NCBI GenBank assembly: GCA_963792025.1
Contig: CAWBUS010000011.1
Coordinates: forward strand, 1-64,000
Source of the DNA: Ginsengibacter sp963792025
GTDB lineage: Bacteria; Bacteroidota; Bacteroidia; Chitinophagales; Chitinophagaceae
Length of the DNA stretch: 64,000 bases
Direction: 5' to 3'
Both the position numbers and the translations under genes were made by a program. Shown here in pieces: positions 51,926 to 59,690 of the stretch. Positions within the stretch are counted from its first letter, which is position 1; each line of letters starts with the position of its first letter. A model generated the notes under the pieces. It saw only the letters and a list, made by a program, of their open reading frames with translations. It was not told where the DNA came from and made no database searches.

Positions 51926-54211
51926 ATGAACAAAAAAATTAGTAACCTAAGTTTACAGGTGAGTTTTGAACAACCACCAAAACAAGAAATTGCGCTTGTC
52001 GGATTTCTTTTCTATTGTAACGGAATTTTGTTGCAGCAGCAACCTGTGCGCAATAATTTACTGGAATTTGCCCTGGCTGATTATGCAAAAGATTCCAGGC
52101 AGAATTTGAATTTAGACCCAAAGCAATTGCGGGTATTCATTGCACCCGCTTCTGACAAAAACATTCAAAATGTTGCGAGCATTAAAGAGTTGGAAAGTTA
52201 TAAACCTTACGAACCTATTTTAAATACGAACGCAGATGGCAATATTTCAATACTTCCAATTCCTTCCATCATTTCACAGTTCTGGCCTTTTTGTACTTGC
52301 AGGGTAACTGGCAAAGTATCTAAATGGTTCCAGGTTGGCCAGGCTTGGGAAGATCGTGCTATTTGCAATGCCCGGGTACATATTTGCGAGATTGATACAA
52401 TATGGTATTGGATATATCGCATACCTGATTATATCATTGCAAAGATTCCGCAAATAATTTTGAATCCTCAGGAGGTAATCAAATTCCCCATCCCGATTCC
52501 TGATCCTGCGCCATTCATAACTAATGAGATACAACTTGCGTCGGGTCAAACAAAAAATATATTCAAGACTACGTCGGCAATAGAAAAGCAAATGGAGGTT
52601 GCCGCTAAGCTGCCTGAATTGAGTGCAGAGATACGACAAAACCTTTCATCAGGCAACCTGAACCTGGTACGGGAAACGATAGTGAAAAATTATGCAATAT
52701 TCCATCCATGGTTTTGCTATTGGCCGTGGTTGTGGCCTTATTTCTATCGTTGCGAAGAAGTGGCCGTAGTTTACACTGATGCCAGCGGGCGATTTGATAC
52801 CAACGTTTCTTATTGGTGTTTTGGCGACCATCCCGATATTTATATCTGGATAGAATATATGATTAATGGTGTATGGACAACTGTTTATAATCCTCCGATT
52901 CCTTGTAATACTTTTTGGGATTATGCCTGTGGCACTACGATTAATATTAATATAAGTGACCCCCGGGTGCCGGGCGATTGTTGCTGCAATTGTCCTTTGA
53001 CGGGTGAATTGGTATGGATTAGAAGTGTTGGCTCCACCAGTGTTGCTCATATTAACCAGCAACATGTATTACTACCACCTCCGGCGCAGTTTGTTAATTA
53101 TGATCGAATTGGACTTACCGATGCTGCAGCCATTTACGATCCCTGGTTTTTGCCGACAGTTGCAGGTGATTACAAACGGCCATTTGGCGGAAGCCCTTCG
53201 TTGTACATGGGCTTCGGCGAGGATTTGCCCAATGCAGGTATTTATTATTATCGCTGGAGTTATAAACAAGTTTCCAATGCGCAGTTGTTCCCGGTTGCAG
53301 ATACTTATAAAGCGTTGCTTCCCGCCGGCGGTGTTGTAAATAAGGGATATGAATATACTTATGTTGATTCTCACGGCGACACGCAGTTTGGGTCGAATAG
53401 TGTTAAGTTGGGACCATTTACCGTTGGCGCAAACGACAATTTGTACATTATCCCGCCGGTGCAACCTTATATGCCTCCTTTCAGTGTTCCGGAAACTAAC
53501 CCGTTGTGGAACGAACAGACTTATAACATGAATACAGTCAGTTTCGATTCAACTCAATTAATGCGCGGAAGCACAACCGGTGGTGATGGATTGTATGAAT
53601 TCAGGTTGGAGTTGTTTGACCAGGCAGGAAATCTTTTAAACAATATTCCTAAAGCTACTTTTAAAACACCGGAGTATAACGACGCTGGCTTCAGTGAAAA
53701 TGCACCGGACGTATTGTTAGAGAACCCAACGGCAACAACTGCGGACGCATATAATATGCTGATGCGAATTGATAATTCACAATGTAATGCAGACATTTTT
53801 ACTATAAATGTAAATGGCGTTCCGGCATCCTCAGACTGCTGCGGATTTGTGAGTTACAAACCCGGAGGTGTAGAGGCAGATATTGAAATATCTTTCCTTG
53901 CTACTCAACCAAATAATTTCGCAGTCTTTGATTTTGGCGTTGTCAGGGGAACCTGTGTTGATGCTGTGATGTCGGCGCTTGCTGATGCCAACGGAATGGT
54001 AATTGACAGTGCTTCGGGCTACCTATTGAGTGGCGGGATCTACGCCAAGCACTTTACGCCGGCACAATTGTTAGGCACCTGTTACAATAATGGAAATGGC
54101 AAAGCTGCATTCGCAGAAACGTTGTCTGTTGCGGCAATGGCAACTGATGGTACCTATCGTCAAACGGGCAAGGATGCCGGAGATGTAGCAGCATTTGCTT
54201 TAGAACCATAA
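51926..54211 (+). CDS. 761-aa Trp/Cys-rich protein of unknown family
   Basis: No signal peptide (MNKKISNLSLQVSFEQPPKQ). Unusual aromatic segments occur: SQFWPFCTCRVTGKVSKWFQ, HICEIDTIWYWIYRIPDYII and HPWFCYWPWLWPYFYRCEEV. Then comes an Ig/carboxypeptidase-regulatory-like stretch (VVYTDASGRFDTNVSYWCFG) and a Cys cluster (CCCNCP). The C-terminal half is beta-rich with YRWSYKQVSNAQLFPV and ISFLATQPNNFAVFDFGVVR. It appears to be a multi-domain structural or adhesive protein. Export would need a non-Sec route. It is followed by a GTG-started membrane gene 25 bases downstream. Confidence 0.55.
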   Translation: MNKKISNLSLQVSFEQPPKQEIALVGFLFYCNGILLQQQPVRNNLLEFALADYAKDSRQNLNLDPKQLRVFIAPASDKNIQNVASIKELESYKPYEPILNTNADGNISILPIPSIISQFWPFCTCRVTGKVSKWFQVGQAWEDRAICNARVHICEIDTIWYWIYRIPDYIIAKIPQIILNPQEVIKFPIPIPDPAPFITNEIQLASGQTKNIFKTTSAIEKQMEVAAKLPELSAEIRQNLSSGNLNLVRETIVKNYAIFHPWFCYWPWLWPYFYRCEEVAVVYTDASGRFDTNVSYWCFGDHPDIYIWIEYMINGVWTTVYNPPIPCNTFWDYACGTTININISDPRVPGDCCCNCPLTGELVWIRSVGSTSVAHINQQHVLLPPPAQFVNYDRIGLTDAAAIYDPWFLPTVAGDYKRPFGGSPSLYMGFGEDLPNAGIYYYRWSYKQVSNAQLFPVADTYKALLPAGGVVNKGYEYTYVDSHGDTQFGSNSVKLGPFTVGANDNLYIIPPVQPYMPPFSVPETNPLWNEQTYNMNTVSFDSTQLMRGSTTGGDGLYEFRLELFDQAGNLLNNIPKATFKTPEYNDAGFSENAPDVLLENPTATTADAYNMLMRIDNSQCNADIFTINVNGVPASSDCCGFVSYKPGGVEADIEISFLATQPNNFAVFDFGVVRGTCVDAVMSALADANGMVIDSASGYLLSGGIYAKHFTPAQLLGTCYNNGNGKAAFAETLSVAAMATDGTYRQTGKDAGDVAAFALEP

Positions 54212-54236
54212 TCTCTAAATAAAGAAAACTAAAAGA

Positions 54237-54554
54237 GTGGCTGCGTTTCGTTTTATAATTATTGTGTTAGTAGTTTGGCGAATCACGCATTTACTGGGTA
54301 AAGAAGATGGGCCATTCAATATCATTTTTCTAATTCGTAAAAAAGCAGGAGCAGGCTTCTTCGGCAGCCTGCTCGACTGTTTTTATTGCTTAAGTATTTG
54401 GGTGGCTTTACCTTTTGGTTTATGGCTTGGAAGAAATTGGGGGGAAAGATTTTTGTTTTGGCTGGCACTTTCCGGAGCAGCTTGTTTGCTTGAACAGGCG
54501 ACCACTCCTGGGAAGAATGAAAAGCAGGATATGCCTGATTTTAAAGAAGATTAA
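54237..54554 (+). CDS. DUF1360-like small membrane protein
   Basis: A GTG start at 54237 gives 105 residues. VWRITHLLGKEDGPFNIIF is followed by LLDCFYCLSIWVALPFGLWL (CxxC within a helix) and FLFWLALSGAACLLEQA. This matches the DUF1360 pattern (RxTxLL...CxxCxSxW) also found in sporulation and phage proteins of unknown role. Two or three membrane helices. The end is acidic (DMPDFKED). The gene sits tightly between the 761-aa gene and the CNCG gene. Confidence 0.65.
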   Translation: MAAFRFIIIVLVVWRITHLLGKEDGPFNIIFLIRKKAGAGFFGSLLDCFYCLSIWVALPFGLWLGRNWGERFLFWLALSGAACLLEQATTPGKNEKQDMPDFKED

Positions 54555-54566
54555 ATAATTACTGTT

Positions 54567-54830
54567 ATGTGCAATTGCGGAAATAAGCGAAATGAGTTTG
54601 TGTCGCGCCAATCCTTTAAACCTGTTGGTAACAAACCTATGCAGCAGCCACAGGCAAAAATTACTGAAAATATTCCTTTTGAATATATAGGAAATACGGC
54701 CCTGACCGTAACGGGGAACGCAACGGGTAAGCGCTACCGTTATACAAAAAAAGGCGAAGCACTGTTAATTGATTATCGTGACAGCCGGGCAATGATGAAC
54801 GTGCCTTTGCTAAAAAGAATACGTCAGTAA
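54567..54830 (+). CDS. Small CNCG-motif protein (87 aa)
   Basis: Starts MCNCGNKRNEFVSRQSF, with a CxC near the N-terminus that could bind metal or form a thioether or disulfide. The middle has FEYIGNTALTVTGNATGKRY and the end LLIDYRDSRAMMNVPLLKRI. I associate this pattern with small proteins found next to DUF1360-like genes in Bacteroidota. The role is unknown. It follows the DUF1360-like gene by 12 bases. Confidence 0.55.
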   Translation: MCNCGNKRNEFVSRQSFKPVGNKPMQQPQAKITENIPFEYIGNTALTVTGNATGKRYRYTKKGEALLIDYRDSRAMMNVPLLKRIRQ

Positions 54831-54861
54831 ATTATTGAAATAATTATCCAAAAAAACTTTC

Positions 54862-54899
54862 TAAACGGAGCCAGCCGAAAATCCAATCAAAGAGTAGGC
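54862..54899 (+). repeat. 38-bp conserved leader element, copy B
   Basis: Begins TAAACGGAGCCAG and ends ATCAAAGAGTAGGC, 17 bases before the ATG at 54917 and 31 bases after the CNCG gene stop. Confidence 0.72.
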
Positions 54900-54916
54900 A
54901 TAAAAAATTTATTAAA

Positions 54917-55219
54917 ATGGATACCTCACATACCGTTCTGGAATTTATTAAAGTACAGTTCCGCGGAATATGGCAGCGGGCATTTGATACGGAAAAAGCC
55001 ATCTACACTCCAAATGATCCGAAGAAAAAACCGGGACTGCTTTTAGTGGTTTGTAATGAACTTGCAGGCATAATTACTTATGAATTTTTAATACCGCCGG
55101 CTAATCCCAAGGAAAAAGAATCATCACAGGTTTGGGTTAACTGGGCAGAGAATTTAATTCATATTCCCGCACTTTGCAGAAAGTCTGTTGAGACAGATGT
55201 TGCTAAATGCGAAGGATAA
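54917..55219 (+). CDS. Hypothetical 100-aa protein
   Basis: MDTSHTVLEFIKVQFRGIWQ, then a basic linker (NDPKKKPGLLLVVCNELAGI) and VWVNWAENLIHIPALCRKSV. No signal peptide. No family recognised. It is preceded by element B and followed by a strong terminator, so it is the last gene of the first transcript of the series. Confidence 0.5.
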   Translation: MDTSHTVLEFIKVQFRGIWQRAFDTEKAIYTPNDPKKKPGLLLVVCNELAGIITYEFLIPPANPKEKESSQVWVNWAENLIHIPALCRKSVETDVAKCEG

Positions 55220-55262
55220 AAATTAGAGATGGAATTATAAGAATGACAGTTTCAATTTAATT

Positions 55263-55300
55263 AAAGTGGTATTCAGTGCCGCCCGGATACCACTTTTTTA
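55263..55300 (+). terminator. Rho-independent terminator
   Basis: 10-bp perfect stem AAAGTGGTAT (55263-55272) / ATACCACTTT (55287-55296), 14-nt loop, followed by a T-run. It closes the series that includes the 100-aa protein. Confidence 0.85.
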
Positions 55301-55364
55301 TTCCATGCATTTAAATTAATGGATAGCGGCCATCCTCATCAATGTCAGGAGAATTTGAGGACAC

Positions 55365-55394
55365 TTTGAAATTTGAAAACATTTATTTAGTTTG
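55365..55394 (+). promoter_or_regulatory. Bacteroidota-type promoter, shared copy 2
   Basis: TTTG at 55365-55368, 18-nt spacer, TTAGTTTG at 55387-55394. The 35-base context is nearly the same as at 43,898. It would drive the lipoprotein gene at 55,668 with a long leader of about 265 nt that contains element C. Confidence 0.65.
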
Positions 55395-55614
55395 GTATTA
55401 ATAATTGGCGACACGTCACCATCGCTTACCAAAAATTTATCGGTTTTATGTTGTGATGCAACTGATGCATTACCTGGGAAAAATTGGGTCAACCTTTCTA
55501 AAGTTAATTTTTTGAGACAACAGGTTATTTTTAGAAGTTGACTCCCGCTTTGCGATTGTAATAACGGAAACGAACAGACGCTTTTACCAATACTGCTGTA
55601 ATTGAAAATGTTTT

Positions 55615-55651
55615 TGTACCGGACGGTCGAAAACGGTTATAAAGAGTAGGC
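55615..55651 (+). repeat. Conserved leader element, copy C (diverged left half)
   Basis: The right half (GAAAA, then AAAGAGTAGGC) matches copies A, B and D. The left half (TGTACCGG) has drifted and one base is missing. It lies 16 bases before the ATG at 55668, almost the same spacing as copy B. Confidence 0.6.
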
Positions 55652-55667
55652 GCCAAAAATTATCTAT

Positions 55668-56171
55668 ATGCCAAAGAAAACAAAGCGATTAAAAGCATTC
55701 GCAGGTATTTGCATGATTATGTTTTGCCTTTACGGCTGCGGACCCACCATTTCGCAATTCGATCAGTATGCCTACACGCAAACTACTTCGCTAAAGGTGG
55801 ATGTTTTAAATGTAATGGATAAGGCGGTGGATCCATACGCTTCTCATGTAGCGGATGTTGACCAGGTAAATACCGAGCTCATGAAGAATATCGAATATGA
55901 AAAGCACCGGGCCAAAAATCAAATTACCATTGATATGTACAATATCATGTGGAAACTGTTAAATGATAATACCACTATTACAATCGGACGTGACTCCTTT
56001 CAACATGGGTTTTTCGCCAGGTGGCAACACAAAAACAAACTCGATACAACTTTTATAAACGAAGCAAAGATACAGGTGGGGGAAGGTTTTGATATGATAG
56101 CCGAACTGGAATCAAAAAAAATAAAACCGTCAGAGTCTAAAGTTCAAAGCTTTTTATCCCGCAATCAATAA
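55668..56171 (+). CDS. Hypothetical lipoprotein (167 aa)
   Basis: The signal peptide has a lipobox (CLYGCGP, Cys24). The mature part is helical, beginning ISQFDQYAYTQTTSLKVDVL and continuing with charged residues and FQHGFFARWQHKN. Proteins with this FDQYAYxQTxSLKV start occur in several phyla with unknown role. It is followed by a 111-aa gene after 10 bases and likely forms a pair with it. Confidence 0.62.
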   Translation: MPKKTKRLKAFAGICMIMFCLYGCGPTISQFDQYAYTQTTSLKVDVLNVMDKAVDPYASHVADVDQVNTELMKNIEYEKHRAKNQITIDMYNIMWKLLNDNTTITIGRDSFQHGFFARWQHKNKLDTTFINEAKIQVGEGFDMIAELESKKIKPSESKVQSFLSRNQ

Positions 56172-56181
56172 AATAAACATC

Positions 56182-56517
56182 ATGGCAAAAATTAATTTTT
56201 CCGATATATTGGCTCAATTAAAAGCCGGCCTCTCAAACCTGGCCGAAACCACGCTCAAGAATTATGTAAGCGATGCAAAGGCAGATGCTCAAAACATGTT
56301 GGATAGCATGACGGCAAAGCTTGAAAAATGGACGGGACTGCTTAAAGATGGCGACTTAACGACTGAAGATTTTGAGTGGCTGGTTTATAGCCAGAAAGAT
56401 TTGGTTGAACTGGCTGCATTAAAACAAGCGGGTCTTGCCGAAATAAGAATTGATCAGTTTAAAGGCAGCGTAATAAATCTTATTATTGATACTACCTTTC
56501 AAATACTAAAGATTTAA
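56182..56517 (+). CDS. Hypothetical 111-aa protein, partner of the lipoprotein
   Basis: A helical protein with MAKINFSDILAQLKAGLSNL, then ADAQNMLDSMTAKLEKWTGL, LTTEDFEWLVYSQKDLVELA and a hydrophobic end (VINLIIDTTFQILKI). No signal peptide. It probably interacts with the co-transcribed lipoprotein or with the membrane. Function unknown. Confidence 0.58.
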   Translation: MAKINFSDILAQLKAGLSNLAETTLKNYVSDAKADAQNMLDSMTAKLEKWTGLLKDGDLTTEDFEWLVYSQKDLVELAALKQAGLAEIRIDQFKGSVINLIIDTTFQILKI

Positions 56518-56544
56518 AACCATTGCATAGCAAATCCCGGGCAG

Positions 56545-56590
56545 CTTTGTAAAATTTTTTCGTCTAAGGCATCCCGATAGGCTTCCCTGT
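56545..56590 (-). pseudogene. LuxR-tail remnant 1
   Basis: On the minus strand this reads REAYRDALDEKILQS, resembling the recognition-helix region of LuxR regulators (YRDSLFEKLEV in the regulator at 45160). Only about 15 residues remain. The corresponding DNA is also similar to remnant 2 at 57,402. Confidence 0.4.
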
Positions 56591-56782
56591 TTTGACGCGT
56601 AAAAACATTTTAACGGCTATTGTTATAAATTCCTGGTGCGTAAACATTTCAAAAACAGGGTGAATTGTTTCATGACATGCATAAACTTTTGATTGTTGAT
56701 CGTATTTTGATTAGTTTAGTTGACGCATCCTTTAAACAGGTTAAAGACCGTTTGCTTTAATTTTAGCTAATCAAATTTTGTT

Positions 56783-57313
56783 ATGATGAATTTCAGAAAT
56801 ATTTACCTTTTTGCATGTATCATAATAACGAATATTAATTGCAGCACCAGCCGCAATTCAATAAGCCAGCCGAAGACAGCATTAACTTATAAACAAAAAG
56901 AATTTACAGCTGGCGGCGATATTGACATTACCAGGTTTGAATTGAAGGCAAAGGTTGCCATGAAAATGATAAAGTATTATGAAGGTTGTACATCTAACAA
57001 ACGTAAGGACAATACTACTCTTTACGATAGCACGGATGTTGTTAACGCCATAAAGGCCTATTACCCGGTCAGCACGCAGGCGTTCGTAAATGCGAGATTT
57101 AAAAACAGCAAAGAAAAAAGATTTTACCGTCGACATGTCGGGCCGAATCAAAAATCAAAAGCGTACCGGGTTCGTAATTATAAAACGCATCTTTATAAAG
57201 TGGACGTCGGGATGATAACCCCGGTAGGCTCAAATGTTTATTCGGCATCGACAAAATTTTATATGGTTACGAAAATTTGTCCGCCGCCTCCTGGTTGTAA
57301 TGGCATTAATTAA
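56783..57313 (+). CDS. Hypothetical lipoprotein (176 aa)
   Basis: A signal peptide with lipobox NINCSTS (Cys20) is followed by a mature region with DITRFELKAKVAMKMIKYYE and a C-terminal part ending VTKICPPPPGCNGIN. Basic residues dominate the middle (FKNSKEKRFYRRHVG). No family recognised. It sits between two LuxR remnants, so the neighbourhood has been rearranged. Confidence 0.55.
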   Translation: MMNFRNIYLFACIIITNINCSTSRNSISQPKTALTYKQKEFTAGGDIDITRFELKAKVAMKMIKYYEGCTSNKRKDNTTLYDSTDVVNAIKAYYPVSTQAFVNARFKNSKEKRFYRRHVGPNQKSKAYRVRNYKTHLYKVDVGMITPVGSNVYSASTKFYMVTKICPPPPGCNGIN

Positions 57314-57401
57314 ATGTGCTTAGGTGGCTCAACTTCAATCTATGCTACAGCAGTTCTGCTTTAATCGCATCGTGTTTATAACTAATGGATGAGATAAGTT
57401 T

Positions 57402-57515
57402 TTACAAATCAGAAATATTTACCAACTGGTTTTTAATGGCATACATAGCCAGGCCTACACGGCTTTTCAGATCCAGTTTTTCGCATAGGGCATCCCGGTA
57501 AAATCTGCTCCTGAA
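57402..57515 (-). pseudogene. LuxR-tail remnant 2
   Basis: The minus strand reads YRDALCEKLDLKSRVGLAMY followed by AIKNQLVNISDL and a stop at 57402. This is the C-terminal recognition helix and tail of a NarL/LuxR-type regulator, close to the end of the regulator at 45160 (SLFEKLEVKSRVGLVMFAVK). The upstream frame is not regulator-like, so only the tail survives. Confidence 0.65.
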
Positions 57516-57757
57516 ATGCCGGCACCTTCAAACCTGAAGGTAACAGACGACCAGTTCCCTACTCTATTTTGGTTAGCATTGACAGTAACCCTTTATACAG
57601 GAGCCTTACTTTTCAATATAGTGAAACAGACCCCGACAAAGGCAACGCAGCCTGGGTAAGTATATTTTCCACATCAACCAGCCATACATTTTATAATCTC
57701 CCTAATGAAAAACGCTTTTGGTTCCAGGTGGCGGCAGTAGGTACCGGAAACAAATAA
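57516..57757 (+). pseudogene. FN3-domain remnant
   Basis: ATG at 57516 opens MPAPSNLKVTDDQFPTLFW, then the frame changes near 57569 and continues SIDSNPLYRSLTFQYSETDP, AAWVSIFSTSTSHTFYNLPN and FWFQVAAVGTGNK. This is the pattern of a fibronectin type III domain as found in Bacteroidota surface proteins. It lacks any other part of the parent protein. Confidence 0.55.
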
Positions 57758-57968
57758 AGTTCAGCGATATAAAAAGCAGGATAGCACAGTAAATAATTCA
57801 AACACCTATTTTTCGTGTAGGCGGGGGTGTTATTTAATGCAAGTACAAGAAAGCGAATACACTTATCGACGCATAATTCCTGCACCAAAAATGGTTCTCA
57901 TAGAAGATATGGCATGGAATAAGTTAAATCCGATAAAAACTTAGTAAATTTAAATAAACTGAGTGACT

Positions 57969-58233
57969 ATGATTTATCACGTTTTAGGCAAGACTATTGC
58001 AATTGAAACTATTCAAAAAACAGAGGGTGGATTTGGGAGTGTTTTTTGAATTTACTGGAAGTAACTCTTTAAAGGAAATTGGTTTGAATCAAAAATTTTG
58101 GTTTAAATGTAATTCGTACAGTTATGGAGGATTTAGCAATGAACTTCCTGTTAGTTATAATCAAACAGAAATTGTCGATCCGAGCAACGATTTTCAGTTT
58201 GTATTAGCAATCTTTCTAAAAAAATGTGTTTAG
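57969..58233 (+). pseudogene. Hypothetical small gene, probably frameshifted
   Basis: ATG at 57969 reads MIYHVLGKTIAIETIQKTEG and closes in a T-run. The next frame continues EFTGSNSLKEIGLNQKFWFK and ends VLAIFLKKCV. Length is 3n+1, so one extra T in the run of six would explain it. The restored protein of about 87 residues has no recognised family. Confidence 0.35.
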
Positions 58234-58294
58234 AATGGAAGTTTGACTGGACAATTCGAAGAACCTTTTAGTTAAGTATAAAACTCTATTAGGA

Positions 58295-58647
58295 TTATTT
58301 TCTCTTTTCAATAAAATCTAACATGCTTTCTGCGTTTAGGAGAAATTCATCATAAGTCATTATTGAAATTTTATTTAAGAATGAATTTAACTGCCCAGAT
58401 TTCTTTCTTTCAGTTTTTCTATCTCGACCTATTATCAAAAGTCCTCTTGGCTTATAAGGATTTAAAGGATTTGAAATACCAGCACCACCATCTTTATAAA
58501 GTTGTTCCTTAAATTGACTATTGTATGAATCAACATAATCAATGATTTGAGCAAATGCTTATATTAGTGCAGCTCTTGGTTGTGATTTATTACTTTTATT
58601 TGGTTTAGTAAAAAGTTCTTTTCCTGGAGATTCAATGCCAAAGATTT
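58295..58647 (-). pseudogene. Shedu (DUF4263) nuclease remnant
   Basis: The minus-strand frame contains AFAQIIDYVDSYNSQF, KPRGLLIIGRDRKTERKKSG and LNSFLNKISIMTYDEFLL, then a C-terminal helix ending DFIEKRK. The order QxxxY, IIGR and LNS...ITYDELL matches the C-terminal half of DUF4263, the nuclease domain of the Shedu anti-phage system. The N-terminal catalytic half is missing and a TAA interrupts the frame (AALI-stop-AFAQ). It is inactive. Confidence 0.65.
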
Positions 58648-58942
58648 AGGTTAATCGACACCTGGCAATAGCAGCAATCGATGTAACGCAACTCACCAAC
58701 ACTAATTTTATTCAGCTTTAGTTTCTGCAGGCATTACACCGCTAATTCTGCATATTCTTTTTGTAAAACGTTTACAACTGATCTTGTAAGTCAGGGTGGT
58801 GTTTTTGTTTAGTTCTATTTTCTTCCGTTGCAACTAAATATTTCAAATCTTTTATTCTTGTCGGGGAATAGATTTCATTTAAGTTTTTAAGACTTTTCCG
58901 TTTTTAAATGAATAGGTATAAAAAGACTCACCAATTCTTTAA
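58648..58942. other. Decayed sequence
   Basis: On the minus strand, short coding-like pieces in different frames can be read (for example IYSPTRIKDLKYLVATEENR and VLQKEYAELAV), which suggests a broken gene. No family could be identified. The plus strand holds nothing. Confidence 0.35.
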
Positions 58943-59524
58943 TTAAACATCCTGCTCGGCCCATGTCTCTTCGTCAGTGAAAGGAGGGAGTAATGTACAA
59001 ATTAAATGAGGCCTGCCCGATGGAGGTTTTTTATCCGGATCTTTTTCCTTCTTTACCGCATCCCCAGGCATTTTTTTATAGCTGGCAATTACCTTATCGC
59101 GAAATTCTTTCGCATAGCCGGCACCGTAAACATGACAATAATATGGAAAAACAAATTTATCAAAGGAAGAAAGATTCAGAAAGATCGAATCGATATTACC
59201 TTTTAGTGTTTGCTTATGTTCGTTCCCATCTTTATATTTAATAGTCAGGTCAATTGATACAATATCCTCTGCTCCCGTGAGATGGTCATTTTCCAGTTCG
59301 TCTTTTGTTACAAAGGGGCCAAAAATTTCAAATTTATCTTTGTCTTCCTTTAAACCATCCATGAACTTCGCAGCTGAATCGCTATCAAAAAAGTGTTTTA
59401 TTTTATGAGGCTTTCCATATCCCGCAACAAAATACACTTCACCAACATTTCTAAAACCATCAGCTGCTTCTCCCAGTCTCCTGGCCAGGGACGCGGGAAT
59501 AGAAGATTTAAATAAACTCTTCAT
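58943..59524 (-). CDS. Hypothetical protein (193 aa)
   Basis: Starts MKSLFKSSIPASLARRLGEA. It has DGFRNVGEVYFVAGYGKPHK, EIFGPFVTKDELENDHLTGA, then a Lys/Asp/Pro-rich stretch (KKEKDPDKKPPSGRPHLICT) near the end. No signal peptide. No family recognised. It is intact and adjacent to the decayed region, divergent from the cyclase gene. Confidence 0.55.
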   Translation of the reverse strand: MKSLFKSSIPASLARRLGEAADGFRNVGEVYFVAGYGKPHKIKHFFDSDSAAKFMDGLKEDKDKFEIFGPFVTKDELENDHLTGAEDIVSIDLTIKYKDGNEHKQTLKGNIDSIFLNLSSFDKFVFPYYCHVYGAGYAKEFRDKVIASYKKMPGDAVKKEKDPDKKPPSGRPHLICTLLPPFTDEETWAEQDV

Positions 59525-59690
59525 AAAATTTAATTATTAAGGTGTAAAAAAAATGGGGTAACAGTTGCAGGCGATTGTTCAAGAGGCGGATTGCGCAGTA
59601 AGATAACAAATGTTTCGGAAATTCACAATCTTCTATAAAATGACTGTAGATTTTTATGATTAAATTTAAGTTCAAAATTTTTATCCTTAC

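Larger units (their letters stand above)
55220..55667. other. Intergenic with terminator, promoter and element C
   Basis: Holds the terminator at 55263, the shared promoter at 55365 and the conserved element C at 55615. No open frame of substance was seen in the remaining sequence. Confidence 0.55.

Noticed and set aside
51939..53464. Several minus-strand frames within the 761-aa gene
   Set aside because: Shadow frames; the plus-strand frame is continuous over 2.2 kb.
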